A DNA stretch of 64,000 nt from Xanthomonas sp. DAR 80977 (GCF_041240605.1 NZ_CP162487.1:2921001-2985000), one strand, 5' to 3'. Positions 22,280-31,582 are shown, counted from the stretch's first letter. Program-made: numbers and translations. Notes: generated from the letters alone by a model not told the origin.

Positions 22280-24139
22280 TCAGCCGGCTCCCAGCGCCAC
22301 CGCGACCTGGTAGGTGACCAGCGAGGCGAAATACGCCAGCGCGAACAGGTACAGCGCGGCGAAGCTCATCTGCTTCCACGAGTTGGTCTCGCGCTTGATC
22401 GTGGCCAGCGTGGAAATGCACATCGGCGCGTAGATGTACCAGACCAGCAGCGACAGCGCGGTAGCCAGCGACCAGCCGTCGCTGATCAGCGGCGACAGCG
22501 CCTGCGCGGCGGCATCGTCGTCGGCCGCCGACAGCGCGTACACCGTCGCCAGCGACGCCACCGCCACCTCGCGCGCGGCCAGGCCGGGGATCAGCGCGAT
22601 GCAGATCTGCCAGTTGAAGCCCAGCGGCGCGAACACCGTGGTCATCGCGTGGCCGATGCGGCCGGCGAAGCTGTAGTCGATCGGCGGCAGCGTGGCGTTG
22701 GCCGGCGCGGCCGGGAACGACAGCAGGAACCACAGCAGGATGGTCAACGCCAGGATGATGCCGCCGACGCGCTTGAGGAAGATCGCCGCGCGCTCCCACA
22801 GGCCCAGCGCCAGGTCGCGCAGGTGCGGCACGCGGTAGGACGGCAGCTCCAGCAGCAGCGGGTGCTCGCCCTTGTCGCGGCGCCACTTCTTCATCGTCCA
22901 CGACACCGCCAGCGCGCTGGCGATCGCGGCGAAATACAGCCCGAACAGCACCAGCCCCTGCTGGTTGAACACGCCCCAGACCTTCTGCTGCGGGATGAAC
23001 GCGCCGATCAGCAGCGCGTACACCGGCAGCCGCGCCGAGCAGGTCATCAGCGGCGCCACCAGGATCGTGGCCAGGCGGTCGCGCGGGTCCTGGATGCTGC
23101 GCGTGGACATGATCCCGGGCACCGCGCAGGCGAAGCTGGACAGCAGCGGGATGAACGAGCGCCCGGACAGCCCGGCCGCGGCCATCATCTTGTCGAGCAG
23201 GAACGCCGCGCGCGGCAGGTAGCCCGATTCCTCCAGCGCCAGGATGAAGGCGAACAGGATCAGGATCTGCGGCAGGAAGATCACCACCCCGCCGAGCCCG
23301 GCGATGATGCCGTCGACCAGCAGGCTGTTGAGCGGCCCCTCCGGCAGGGTCGCTCCGACCCAGGCGCCGAGCGCCTTGGTACCGCCGTCGATCAGGTCCA
23401 TCAGCGGCGCGGCCCAGGCATACACCGCCTGGAAGATCAGGAACATCACCACCGCCAGGGTCAGCAGCCCGGCGACCGGGTGCAGCAGCCAGCGGTCCAG
23501 CGCATCGTCGATGCGCGAGGTGCGGGTCGGCATCGACACCGCCGCAGCGAGGATGCGCCGCACCTGCTGGTGGTAGTCGCCCTGCCCCTCGGCCGGCGCC
23601 ACCGCCGGCGGCAGCGACGGGGCCAGCGCGTCGAGCCGCTCGACCAGCGCCCTGGCGCCGTTGCGGCGCACCGCCACGGTCTCGATCACCGGCACGCCGA
23701 GCGCGTCTTCCAGCGCCTGGCGGTCGATCTGGATGCCACGGCGCTGCGCGGCGTCGACCATGTTCAGCGCCACCAGCATCGGCTTGCCCAGCTCGCGCAG
23801 CTCCAGCGCGAAGCGCAGGTGCAGGCGCAGGTTGGTGGCATCGACCACGCACACCAGCACGTCCGGCGCCGGCTCGCCCGGATAGAAGCCGCGGCACAGG
23901 TCGCGGGTGATCGCCTCGTCCAGGCTGGCCGGCTGCAGGCTGTAGGCGCCGGGCAGGTCGAGCACCGCGAAGTCGCGCCCGGACGGCGCGCGGAAGCGGC
24001 CCTCCTTGCGCTCGACGGTGACCCCGGCGTAGTTGGCCACCTTCTGCTTGCTGCCGGTGAGCTGGTTGAACAGCGCGGTCTTGCCGCAGTTCGGGTTGCC
24101 GACCAGGGCCAGCCGCAGCGGGACGCGCTCCGCGCTCAC
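22280..24139 (-). CDS. feoB: Ferrous iron transporter FeoB
   Basis: 619 residues from a GTG start at 24139 overlapping the feoA stop (GTGA). The N-terminal GTPase domain shows G1 GNPNCGKT, G3 DLPGAYSL and G4 ALNMVD. The C-terminal half has the Gate domains with about eight membrane helices (for example GRSFIPLLSSFACAVPGIMS). FeoB moves Fe(II) across the inner membrane. Shorter than E. coli FeoB (773) but usual for Xanthomonas. Regulated with feoA, probably by Fur. Confidence 0.95.
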   Translation of the reverse strand: MSAERVPLRLALVGNPNCGKTALFNQLTGSKQKVANYAGVTVERKEGRFRAPSGRDFAVLDLPGAYSLQPASLDEAITRDLCRGFYPGEPAPDVLVCVVDATNLRLHLRFALELRELGKPMLVALNMVDAAQRRGIQIDRQALEDALGVPVIETVAVRRNGARALVERLDALAPSLPPAVAPAEGQGDYHQQVRRILAAAVSMPTRTSRIDDALDRWLLHPVAGLLTLAVVMFLIFQAVYAWAAPLMDLIDGGTKALGAWVGATLPEGPLNSLLVDGIIAGLGGVVIFLPQILILFAFILALEESGYLPRAAFLLDKMMAAAGLSGRSFIPLLSSFACAVPGIMSTRSIQDPRDRLATILVAPLMTCSARLPVYALLIGAFIPQQKVWGVFNQQGLVLFGLYFAAIASALAVSWTMKKWRRDKGEHPLLLELPSYRVPHLRDLALGLWERAAIFLKRVGGIILALTILLWFLLSFPAAPANATLPPIDYSFAGRIGHAMTTVFAPLGFNWQICIALIPGLAAREVAVASLATVYALSAADDDAAAQALSPLISDGWSLATALSLLVWYIYAPMCISTLATIKRETNSWKQMSFAALYLFALAYFASLVTYQVAVALGAG

Positions 24140-24405
24140 GGCCGCGCCCCGGCGGCGACGTCGGCCTCGACGGCGACGCTGACCTGGACCCGCGCCGCCT
24201 CGCTGCGGCGCAGCGCGAACCGCGTATAGCCGACCTGCACCAGCAACGGCTCGCCGCCGACCGGACCGCTCGCCAGCACCTGCACCTGCTCGCCGGCGAC
24301 GAAACCCAGCTCGCGCAGGCGGCGCGCGATGGCGTCGTTGGGCTGGGTGTCGTGCACGGTCTCTACGGTGGCGGTGCTGCGCAACGGCATATCGGACAAC
24401 GTCAC
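24136..24405 (-). CDS. feoA: FeoA ferrous iron transport protein
   Basis: 89 residues, SH3-like fold of the FeoA/DtxR-C family: RRLRELGFVAGEQVQVLAS followed by VQVGYTRFALRRSEAARVQV. FeoA is the small cytosolic partner of FeoB. The stop overlaps the feoB GTG start. The upstream 124-base space, shared with the divergent hydratase gene, carries a Fur-box-like palindrome. Confidence 0.92.
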   Translation of the reverse strand: MTLSDMPLRSTATVETVHDTQPNDAIARRLRELGFVAGEQVQVLASGPVGGEPLLVQVGYTRFALRRSEAARVQVSVAVEADVAAGARP

Positions 24406-24418
24406 GGAACGTTCCGTC

Positions 24419-24437
24419 GATAAGAATGGTTATCAAT
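24419..24437. promoter_or_regulatory. Putative Fur box upstream of feoA
   Basis: GATAAGAATGGTTATCAAT has a near-palindromic core (GATAA...TTATC) and resembles the 19-bp consensus GATAATGATAATCATTATC. It lies 14 bases upstream of the feoA start. Repression of feoAB by Fur-Fe(II) is standard in this group. The same site could also influence the divergent hydratase gene at 24530. Confidence 0.75.
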
Positions 24438-24529
24438 TGTAGCATCGCCGCATCGCATGATGGCGCGGCCGGCGCAGCCCGCTATGATCGCCGTATGGCT
24501 GCCGTTATCCCTTCGCAAGAGACCCGCCG

Positions 24530-25318
24530 ATGAGCGATGCACTGCTGCTGGAGCGCTCAGGCAAGGTCCTGACGCTGCGGCTGAACCGACCCGAGGTACG
24601 CAACGCGTTCGACGCCGCGCTGATCGCGCAGCTGACCGCGACGCTGCAGCAGATCGGCACCGACCCCAAGGTCAAGGTGGTGGTGCTGGCCGGCGCCGGC
24701 GCGGCGTTCTCGGCCGGCGCGGACCTGCAATGGATGCGTTCGATGGCCGCCGCCAGCGAGGCCGAGAACCTGGCCGACGCGCTGGCGCTGGCGCAGCTGA
24801 TGCGCAGCCTGGACGAATTGCCCAAGCCGACCGTGGCGCGGGTGCATGGCGCGGCCTTCGGCGGCGCGGTCGGGCTCATCGCCTGCTGCGACATCGCGGT
24901 GGCCTCCACCGATGCCCGCTTCGGGCTCAGCGAGAGCCGGCTGGGCCTGTTGCCGGCGGTGATCTCGCCGTACGTGATCGCCGCGATCGGCGCGCGCCAG
25001 GCGCGGCGCTGGTTCGCCAGCGCCGAGGCGTTCGACGCCGCCACCGCCACCCAGATCGGCCTGGTGCACCAGACCGTGGCGCCGAACGCGCTGGACGCGG
25101 CGGTGCAACGCCAGGTGGAACTGCTCGGCCAGGCCGGTCCGCTCGCCGCCGCCGGCGCCAAGGCGCTGGTGCGCCGGGTCGCCGCGGGCGGCGACGGCGC
25201 CACCCTGGACCGCGACAACGCCGCGCTGATCGCGCGGCTGCGGGTCTCGGCCGAAGGCCAGGAAGGACTGAGCGCCTTCCTGGACAAGCGCGACCCGGAC
25301 TGGATGGGATTCTGGTGA
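24530..25318 (+). CDS. Enoyl-CoA hydratase/isomerase, probable methylglutaconyl-CoA hydratase
   Basis: 262 residues of the crotonase superfamily. The oxyanion-hole motif is AFSAGADLQWM (about 63-73) and the second GGAVGLIACCDIAVA (about 109-123). A hydratase next to an HMG-CoA lyase points to the leucine/isovalerate (liu) pathway, where it would hydrate 3-methylglutaconyl-CoA. Other liu genes (acyl-CoA dehydrogenase, carboxylase) are not in the window, so the assignment is an inference. Overlaps the next gene by 4 bases (GTGA). Confidence 0.88.
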   Translation: MSDALLLERSGKVLTLRLNRPEVRNAFDAALIAQLTATLQQIGTDPKVKVVVLAGAGAAFSAGADLQWMRSMAAASEAENLADALALAQLMRSLDELPKPTVARVHGAAFGGAVGLIACCDIAVASTDARFGLSESRLGLLPAVISPYVIAAIGARQARRWFASAEAFDAATATQIGLVHQTVAPNALDAAVQRQVELLGQAGPLAAAGAKALVRRVAAGGDGATLDRDNAALIARLRVSAEGQEGLSAFLDKRDPDWMGFW

Positions 25319-25716
25319 GCCCGCTCGACCACATCGGCCTGAGTTGCGCCGACCTGGAGCGCAGCCTCTCCTTCTACCGCGCCGCGCTGGCCGCGCTCGG
25401 ACTGGACGTGGTGATGGAAGTGAGCGCCGAGCAGACCGGCGACCGCCGCCACGTCGGCTTCGGCCGCGACGGCAAGCCCAGCGTCTGGCTCAGCGACGGC
25501 GCCCCCGGCACCGGCGGCGGGCTGCACCTGGCCTTCGTCGCCGCCGAGCGCGCGCAGGTGGACGCGTTCCATCGCGCCGGCCTGGCCGCCGGCGGGCGCG
25601 ACCATGGCGCGCCCGGCCTGCGGCCCTATTACCACCCCGACTACTACGCGGCCTTCCTGCTGGATCCGGATGGGCACAACATCGAAGCCGTGTGCCACCG
25701 CCCGGCGAGCGCCTGA
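25315..25716 (+). CDS. VOC-family (glyoxalase/dioxygenase fold) protein
   Basis: 133 residues from a GTG start at 25315 within the stop of the hydratase gene. Two beta-alpha-beta-beta-beta modules: LDHIGLSCADLERSLSFYRAAL and the C-terminal YYAAFLLDPDGHNIEAVCHR. Metal-binding His and Glu candidates are His5 and the terminal Glu in NIEAV. The family includes glyoxalases and ring-cleaving enzymes; substrate is unknown. Co-translation with the hydratase suggests a role in the same acyl-CoA pathway. Confidence 0.85.
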   Translation: MSPLDHIGLSCADLERSLSFYRAALAALGLDVVMEVSAEQTGDRRHVGFGRDGKPSVWLSDGAPGTGGGLHLAFVAAERAQVDAFHRAGLAAGGRDHGAPGLRPYYHPDYYAAFLLDPDGHNIEAVCHRPASA

Positions 25717-25891
25717 GCGGCGCCTTGCGCCGGCCGCCGCGCGTCGCCCGGGCTGCACTGCGCCGCGCGGCCACGGCGCGCAGCCGTTCACTCCAAGGAA
25801 TGCACGTGACCACCCACCCGCCCTCTCCGCCCTGCCCCGCGCGCGCCGCGCCGACGGCCCGCGTCTTCGCGCCGCGACCTGGGCGTGGCCG

Positions 25892-26785
25892 ATGAACGAC
25901 TTCGTGCGCCTGGTGGAAGTGGGACCGCGCGACGGCCTGCAGAACGAGAAGGCCTGGGTCGCCACCGCCGACAAGATCGAACTGATCGCGCAGCTGTCGC
26001 GCACCGGCCTGCGCAGCATCGAGGCGACCAGCTTCGTCAGCCCGAAATGGGTGCCGCAGCTGGCCGATGCGGCCGAGGTCTATGCCGGCATCGTGCCGGC
26101 GCCCGATGTGGACTACCCGGTGCTGGTGCCGAACCTGCAGGGCTACGAACGCGCGGCCGCGGTCGGCGTGCGCGAGGTCGCGGTGTTCACCGCCGCCTCG
26201 GAGACCTTCAACCGCACCAACACCAACGCCGGCATCGACGAATCGCTGGCGCGCTTCGCGCCGGTGCTGGCGCGCGCGGCCGCCGACGGGGTCAAGGTGC
26301 GCGGCTACGTCTCCACCGTGCTCGGCTGCCCCTACCAGGGCGCCGTGCCGCTGGCCGACGTGGTGCGGGTGGCGCGGCAGCTGCACGCGATGGGCTGCTA
26401 CGAGATCTCGCTGGGCGACACCATCGGCGTCGGCACCCCGGGCAAGGCGCGGGCGATGCTGCGCGCGGTCGCCGCCGAGGTGCCGATGGCGGCGCTGGCG
26501 GTGCATTTCCACGACACCTACGGCCAGGCCCTGGCCAATATCGCCGCGTGCCTGGAGGAAGGCGTGCGCGTGGTAGATGCGGCGGTGTCCGGCGCCGGCG
26601 GCTGCCCGTACGCCAAGGGCGCCAGCGGCAACGTGGCCAGCGAGGATGTGGTCTACCTGCTGCACGGCAACGGCGTGGCCACCGGCATCGACCTGCAGGC
26701 GCTGGCCGCGACCGGGCGCTGGCTGGCGCAGAAACTCGGCCGGCCGACCGGCAGCAAGGTCGGCCAGGCGTTGGCGGCGGCGTGA
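25892..26785 (+). CDS. Hydroxymethylglutaryl-CoA lyase
   Basis: 297 residues, TIM-barrel of the HMGL-like family. N-terminal VEVGPRDGLQNE and the diagnostic HMG-CoA lyase loop SGAGGCPYAKGASGNVASED with catalytic Cys are both present. It splits HMG-CoA to acetoacetate and acetyl-CoA, the last step of leucine breakdown. The ATG at 25892 is chosen because it gives the family N-terminus; the longer upstream reading in this frame overlaps the VOC gene and has no family match. The 175 bases before it hold no gene. Confidence 0.93.
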   Translation: MNDFVRLVEVGPRDGLQNEKAWVATADKIELIAQLSRTGLRSIEATSFVSPKWVPQLADAAEVYAGIVPAPDVDYPVLVPNLQGYERAAAVGVREVAVFTAASETFNRTNTNAGIDESLARFAPVLARAAADGVKVRGYVSTVLGCPYQGAVPLADVVRVARQLHAMGCYEISLGDTIGVGTPGKARAMLRAVAAEVPMAALAVHFHDTYGQALANIAACLEEGVRVVDAAVSGAGGCPYAKGASGNVASEDVVYLLHGNGVATGIDLQALAATGRWLAQKLGRPTGSKVGQALAAA

Positions 26786-27125
26786 CCGCGGCCGACCGGC
26801 GCGCCTGGATCGGCGCGCCGGCAGTGCCCACCGATCCTGCACCGGCAGTGCCTCACGCAACTTGCCGCGCATGCATGTCGAGGCAGTTCCAGGCCGACAC
26901 TCACAGGCGCTGACGCGAACGCGGTCGCCGACCGGCGGCGCACGCCAGCGTGGCCATGGCAACACTGCGGCCCGAGTACGCCAGCCGCGCAGGCAGCCGC
27001 GGCACACGCGAAGCGCGATGCACCTGCCTGGCTTGGCATGCGCCTCCACGCGCTTGCCGCCGCCAGCCGGACAGTGGCGGCGGCGAGTCGGCTAAAATGC
27101 GCGCTTTCCTGGGAGGGAGCACCCA
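26786..27125. other. Intergenic region with a -10-like box before the SDR gene
   Basis: 340 bases without a credible gene. Near its end GCTAAAAT supplies a -10-like TAAAAT at 27093-27098, and GGGAGGG (27111-27117) is a strong ribosome-binding site for the SDR start at 27126. No -35 box of consensus quality was found and no structured element stands out in the rest. Confidence 0.6.
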
Positions 27126-27896
27126 ATGCAGCTTGCCGATATCCGCGCGGTGGTCACCGGCGGCGTCTCCGGTCTCGGCCTGGCGGTGGCGCAGCGCATC
27201 GTCGCCGACGGCGGCAAGGTCGCGCTGTTCGACCTCAACGACGACAAGGGCGCCTCGGCGGTCGCCGCGCTCGGCGCGGCGCAGGCGCGCTATTTCCGCA
27301 CCGACGTCAGCGACGAGGCGCAGGTGGTGGCGCAGCTCGGCGCGGCGCGCGCGTTCCTCGGCGGGCTCAACGCCGCGATCAACTGCGCCGGCATCCTCGG
27401 CGCCGGCCGCGTGCTCGGCAAGGACGCGCCGATGCCGCTGGCCACCTTCCAGGGCACGGTGATGGTCAACCTGGTCGGCAGCTTCAACGTCGCCAAGGCC
27501 GCGGCCGACCTGATGCAGCACAACGCGCCGGGCGAGGACGGCGAGCGCGGCGCGATCGTCAACACCGCCAGCGTCGCCGCCTACGAAGGCCAGATCGGCC
27601 AGGCCGCGTATGCCGCCTCCAAGGGCGGCGTGGTGGCGATGACCCTGCCGATGGCGCGCGAACTGGCGCGCTTCGGCATCCGCGTCAACACCATCGCCCC
27701 GGGCATCTTCTGGACCCCGATGGTGGACGGCATGCCCGAGGCGGTGCAGCAGTCGCTGGCCGCGTCGATCCCGTTCCCGCCGCGGCTCGGCCGCCCGGAG
27801 GAATTCGCCGACACGGTGCTGTTCCTGCTGCGCAACCGCTATCTCAACGGCGAGGTCATCCGCCTCGACGGCGCGGTACGCTTGGCGCCCAAGTAG
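27126..27896 (+). CDS. Short-chain dehydrogenase, 3-hydroxyacyl-CoA dehydrogenase type
   Basis: 256 residues. Classical SDR: cofactor motif [10 protein letters not shown] (about 11-20), INCAGI (about 83-88), catalytic Ser in [14 protein letters not shown] and YAASKGG (Tyr/Lys). The sequence, especially [18 protein letters not shown], resembles type II 3-hydroxyacyl-CoA (2-methyl-3-hydroxybutyryl-CoA) dehydrogenases used in branched-chain and fatty acid oxidation. The nearby hydratase and HMG-CoA lyase fit that role. Own promoter and ribosome-binding site upstream. Confidence 0.88.
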   Translation: MQLADIRAVVTGGVSGLGLAVAQRIVADGGKVALFDLNDDKGASAVAALGAAQARYFRTDVSDEAQVVAQLGAARAFLGGLNAAINCAGILGAGRVLGKDAPMPLATFQGTVMVNLVGSFNVAKAAADLMQHNAPGEDGERGAIVNTASVAAYEGQIGQAAYAASKGGVVAMTLPMARELARFGIRVNTIAPGIFWTPMVDGMPEAVQQSLAASIPFPPRLGRPEEFADTVLFLLRNRYLNGEVIRLDGAVRLAPK

Positions 27897-27897
27897 C

Positions 27898-27999
27898 GGG
27901 GATTCGTGATTCGGGATTGGGGATTCGTAAAAGCGCCCCGCCCCCTTCGCCCCCCGCCCTGCTCTTTACCAATCCCGAATCTCCAATCCCCAATCCCGG
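27898..27999. repeat. Inverted pair of GGGATTCG-type repeats
   Basis: Left arm 27898-27927 (GGGATTCGTGATTCGGGATT and on) and right arm 27969-27999, its inverse complement in kind (CCAATCCCGAATCTCCAATC and on). The arms could form a long hairpin between the SDR and efpL genes, with about 40 bases between them. The right arm ends 10 bases before the efpL start, where no ribosome-binding site is evident. Similar pairs occur at 33041-33148 and 34517-34679. Confidence 0.85.
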
Positions 28000-28009
28000 C
28001 TCCCAACCC

Positions 28010-28576
28010 ATGAAAGCCAACGAAATCAAGAAAGGCAACGTCGTCGAGTACAACAACGGCGTCTATCAGATCCGCGACATCGAGCGCAGCTCGCCGCAGG
28101 GCCGCGGCGGCAACGTTCGCTTCCGCTTCGTGATGTACAGCGTGCCGGGCGGCAACAAGCTCGACGCCAGCTTCGACGGCGACGACGACCTGCGCGAAGT
28201 CGACCTGATGCGCCGCCAGGCCACCTTCTCGTACAAGGACGGCGAGGCGTTCGTGTTCCTCGACGACGAGGACTACACCCCGTACACCCTCGACGCCGAC
28301 GTGATCGGCGACGACGCCGGCTACATCACCGAGGGCCTGAGCGGCCTCTACGTGCAGGTCATCGACGACCAGCCGGTGGCGGTGCAGCTGCCGCAGAGCG
28401 TGACCCTGGAAGTGGTCGAGACCCCGCCGGAGCTGAAGGGCGGCACCGCGACCAAGCGGCCGAAGCCGGCCAAGCTCAATACCGGGATCGAGATCATGGT
28501 GCCGGAGTACATCGGCAACGGCGAGCGCGTGCTGGTCAACACCACCACCGGCGAGTTCGCCGGACGTGCGGACTGA
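28010..28576 (+). CDS. efpL: Elongation factor P-like protein EfpL (YeiP)
   Basis: 188 residues with KOW-like N-domain ([20 protein letters not shown]) and OB domains ending with [20 protein letters not shown]. YeiP/EfpL features include the tip SSPQGRGGN, distinct from EF-P. The family binds ribosomes stalled on proline-rich stretches. The ATG at 28010 gives the family N-terminus; reading further upstream runs into the SDR gene. The small exported protein follows 4 bases after. Confidence 0.94.
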   Translation: MKANEIKKGNVVEYNNGVYQIRDIERSSPQGRGGNVRFRFVMYSVPGGNKLDASFDGDDDLREVDLMRRQATFSYKDGEAFVFLDDEDYTPYTLDADVIGDDAGYITEGLSGLYVQVIDDQPVAVQLPQSVTLEVVETPPELKGGTATKRPKPAKLNTGIEIMVPEYIGNGERVLVNTTTGEFAGRAD

Positions 28577-28580
28577 GCGC

Positions 28581-28964
28581 ATGCGCGCACGCCACAGCAT
28601 CGTCCTGGCGGCGTTGCTGAGCCTGCCGGGCCTGGCCACGGCCGCCGCCAGGCCCACGCCCGCGGCGCAGCCCCAGGCCGCCTGCACGATCCCCGCGGAG
28701 GTGGATCCGGAGCACCACGCCGGCTTCTGCGCGCTGCCGCAGGAGATCCGTGCGTTCGTCGCGCGCCAGGACGTGTGCACCCACTTCGCCGGCGAGGAGC
28801 CCTACGATGCCGCGCGCCGCCGCGAGCTGGAAAAGGCGATGGCCAAGTACTGCGACGGCAACGAGGCGACCTGGGCCAGGCTGCGCGCGAAGTATCGGCA
28901 GGACCCGGTGCGCGACGCCTGGTTGAGCCGCTATGGCGAAGACGCCGATCTGGATTTGCCGTAA
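28581..28964 (+). CDS. Small exported hypothetical protein
   Basis: 127 residues from ATG 28581 with a cleavable signal peptide (RHSIVLAALLSLPGLATAAA). Mature part has CTIPAEVDPEHHAGFC and VCTHFAGEEPYDAARR with four Cys residues, probably periplasmic disulfides. No known family recognised. It starts 4 bases after efpL, so it probably shares its transcript. A slightly longer reading from 28566 is possible. Confidence 0.75.
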   Translation: MRARHSIVLAALLSLPGLATAAARPTPAAQPQAACTIPAEVDPEHHAGFCALPQEIRAFVARQDVCTHFAGEEPYDAARRRELEKAMAKYCDGNEATWARLRAKYRQDPVRDAWLSRYGEDADLDLP

Positions 28965-28993
28965 CGGCCCGGGGCGCGGTGTCGCCGGCCGTC

Positions 28994-29060
28994 TGTCGCG
29001 GCTGAAGCCGCTCCTACAGAAGCTCCGATAGCCCCTGTAGGAGCGGCTTCAGCCGCGACA
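28994..29060. repeat. Perfect 26-bp inverted repeat of the GTCGCGGCTGAAGCC family
   Basis: Left arm 28994-29019 (TGTCGCGGCTGAAGCCGCTC and on) is exactly complementary to the right arm 29035-29060; the loop is 15 bases. This complete form of the palindromic repeat is likely to fold strongly and may end the efpL-side transcript. The 29061-29187 stretch holds no gene. Confidence 0.92.
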
Positions 29061-29187
29061 GATCGTGTCGGACACCCATTCGCCTCCGATGGCGGCAGGA
29101 CGCACTGCTGCGCTCCGGCACAGCCCCTCGCCATCCGCTCCAGGCGATCAAGCGGCTCCTGTCAGCGGCGAACCCGTTCCCGCGCCC

Positions 29188-31155
29188 TCATTTCGCATCC
29201 GCAGGCTGCAGCAGCGACGGCGACAGCAACTGCAGTCCGCCGCTGTCGCGATTGAGATCGCGCAGCCGCGTGCCCAGCGCCGCCAGGTTCGCGTCGATCT
29301 GCTGCAGCTCCGCGCGCAGCGGCGGCGGCAGCAAGGCATGCAGCCGCGCCTGCAGCGCGGCGCCGTCGCTGCGCAACGCGTCGATCCGCGCCTGGCCCTG
29401 CAGTTGCAGCCATGCGCGTTCCTGCGCCTGCGGCAGCCCGTAGCCGGGCTGGCCCTGCAGCAGCGTCGACGGTTGGCTCAACAGGCCCTGCTGCGCCAGC
29501 AGCGCGCGCACCGCCGCCGCCGCGTCGCGGGTCTCGGCCGCGTCGGCGGTCGCGCTGGCAACACCGGCGTTGCCGGTGTTCTCGGCATCGGCGCCTGCGC
29601 CGCCAGCCACCGCCGCAGGCGGATGCGCCTTGTCCAGATAGCGCCGCTTCAACGCATCGCGGCCGCGCTGCTCCTGGCGCCGGCGCGCGGCGTTTTCCAG
29701 CAACAGCAAGGCGGCGCTGGCGCGCAGGTCGCCGCGCTGCAGCCAGGGCGCGCGCTGCGCCGCCGGCAGGTCCAGCCAGGCTTCCACGCTGCGCGCGGGC
29801 AACGCCAGCTGCGCGCGCGCCACCGCGAACATGGCCGCGTAGTGCGCGCTCGCCGGCGCGAAGTAATAGCCCTGGCGCGCGGCGGCGTCGGCATCGTCCA
29901 GCACCGCGGTGTCGGCGACGCCGGCGCGGCCCAGGCGCCGCAGCAGGCCGGTCGGGCTGATTCCGGACAACCGCGCGCCGGCCAGGCGCGGCACGCCGTC
30001 GTGCAGCAGCTTGTAGGTTTCCACCGCGCAATTGTTGCTGAGAAAGTAATAGCGCCCGTCGTAGCTCCAGTGCAGCTGCGCGGCGCGCTCCAGCAGCGCC
30101 GCGATCTCCTGCGGCGCCAGCGTCAGCGGAATCGACTGCAGGCCGCGCAGCTGCACCTGGGTGTATTCGTCGACCACCTGCCGCAGCGGCAGCACGAACA
30201 GCCGCGACGGATACGAACCGACCAGGCCGCGCAGGCTGGAGATCTGCACGTCGTCGACGAAGGCGCGGAACGACAGCACCTTGTGATAGGCCAGGTCCAG
30301 CCGGCATTGCGGCCCGGGCGGTCGCCCCGGCGCGCAGATCACCAGCCGCAGCATGCTGTGGCCCCAATGGCTCATCGGCTGCGCGTTGCCCTCGGCCAGC
30401 AGGTAGTCCACCGCGTAGACCCGCGCCGGATCCAGTTGCAGCAACGCCGCCTCGTCGGCCAGCGGATCCTGCAGATAGGCCAGGCCGGGCGCGCACGCGG
30501 CGGCCGGCGGCGACCAGTCCAGGCGCTGCGCGAAATAGCGCGCCAGCGCCGGGCGCCGGCAGGCGTAGTCCGGATCGAGCAGGAAGTGTTCCAGGTTGAC
30601 CGCGACGAATTCCGTCGGCGACGTCAGTTCGTAGCGGTCCGGGCTGCGCTCGCTGAAGGCGTTGCGGCCCAGGCGCAGGCCCAGCCGCATCGGGCTGACC
30701 TGCCAGCCGGCCAGATCCAGCAGGCGCGGATCCGACGACAGCCGGCCCGCCGCGGAACGGTCGTAGAAGTGCGCCAGTTCATGCAGCAGCGCGGCCAGCG
30801 CCGGCCGCCGCGCCGCATCGGCGTCCACATCGCCATCGGCGGCCGCGGCAGGCCGCGCCAGCCACGCGCGCAGCAAGGCCTTGTTCAACAGCAGTTGCCG
30901 CGCCTGCGCCCTGCCATGCACCTGCGCCGGCAGGTCGTCGCGCCATTGCAGCGTCAGCGGCGTCTCGATCGCCGCGCTCCAGGCCGGCGGCAGCTTCGGC
31001 CGCGCCGCGTCGAGCAGGGCCTGGCTGGCCGCGCGTTCGGGCGCGCTCAGGCCGCGCGCGTCGACCTGCAGTTGCAAGGCCTGCGCGGGTGCCGCGCAGG
31101 CCAGGGCCAGCAGCGCAAGCCACGCCAGCCGGCGCAGCCGCCGGCGCGCGATCAC
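29188..31155 (-). CDS. Exported DUF4105 protein with an extra HExxH metallopeptidase-like motif
   Basis: 655 residues from a GTG start at 31155, overlapping the stop of the DUF2388 gene (GTGA). A signal peptide (RRLAWLALLALACAAPAQA) is followed by a domain with HELAH at 125-129 and a candidate third ligand Glu182 in SPTEFVAVN. Then comes a DUF4105 domain with His263/His266 in SHWGHSML and Cys376 in FLSNNCAVETYK, the residues that look like the Lnb-type Cys-His centre. The C-terminal third is helical and Gln/Ala rich. Likely periplasmic. Function unknown: DUF4105 proteins include lipoprotein N-acyltransferases. Confidence 0.85.
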   Translation of the reverse strand: MIARRRLRRLAWLALLALACAAPAQALQLQVDARGLSAPERAASQALLDAARPKLPPAWSAAIETPLTLQWRDDLPAQVHGRAQARQLLLNKALLRAWLARPAAAADGDVDADAARRPALAALLHELAHFYDRSAAGRLSSDPRLLDLAGWQVSPMRLGLRLGRNAFSERSPDRYELTSPTEFVAVNLEHFLLDPDYACRRPALARYFAQRLDWSPPAAACAPGLAYLQDPLADEAALLQLDPARVYAVDYLLAEGNAQPMSHWGHSMLRLVICAPGRPPGPQCRLDLAYHKVLSFRAFVDDVQISSLRGLVGSYPSRLFVLPLRQVVDEYTQVQLRGLQSIPLTLAPQEIAALLERAAQLHWSYDGRYYFLSNNCAVETYKLLHDGVPRLAGARLSGISPTGLLRRLGRAGVADTAVLDDADAAARQGYYFAPASAHYAAMFAVARAQLALPARSVEAWLDLPAAQRAPWLQRGDLRASAALLLLENAARRRQEQRGRDALKRRYLDKAHPPAAVAGGAGADAENTGNAGVASATADAAETRDAAAAVRALLAQQGLLSQPSTLLQGQPGYGLPQAQERAWLQLQGQARIDALRSDGAALQARLHALLPPPLRAELQQIDANLAALGTRLRDLNRDSGGLQLLSPSLLQPADAK

Positions 31156-31469
31156 AGCGCCAGGATGGCCTGCGCCAGTTGCAGGTCGCTGGCCTGCCGC
31201 GCCTGCGGATTGCGCTCGCGCAGCACGTGCAGCGCCGCTTCCAGCTGCACGCCGCGGATGCGGCCGGCGCTGGCGACGAAGCCGGCCGCGTCGTCGCGCG
31301 CCTGCAGCACCAGCTTGTCGTCGCCCGAGCTGCTGTCCGAGGACGCCGAACTGCCGGCCGAACCGGCCGAGGCCGAGCCGGCGGAGGTGCCGGCGAAGCT
31401 GGAGGCCTGCGCGAACGCCGGGACGGTCAGGATCAACAACAGGGCGCAGCGCACGGTCACTCGGTTCAT
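31152..31469 (-). CDS. DUF2388-domain exported protein
   Basis: 105 residues. Signal peptide RVTVRCALLLILTVPAFAQA, then a Ser/Gly/Ala stretch, then the DUF2388 signature LVLQARDDAAGFVASAGRI and RQASDLQLAQAIL. Function unknown; the family is small, periplasmic and often encoded beside DUF4105 genes, as here. The stop overlaps the next gene's start by four bases. Confidence 0.88.
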   Translation of the reverse strand: MNRVTVRCALLLILTVPAFAQASSFAGTSAGSASAGSAGSSASSDSSSGDDKLVLQARDDAAGFVASAGRIRGVQLEAALHVLRERNPQARQASDLQLAQAILAL

Positions 31470-31582
31470 CGCATCGGTTCCAACGGATCGGGAAAGAGAC
31501 GCGGGCGGACCGCGTCGGCATAGCCTAGCCGGCCGCTGCCATGCGCGCCAACCGCCGCGCCGCCGCCTGCGCGGCGCGCGGT

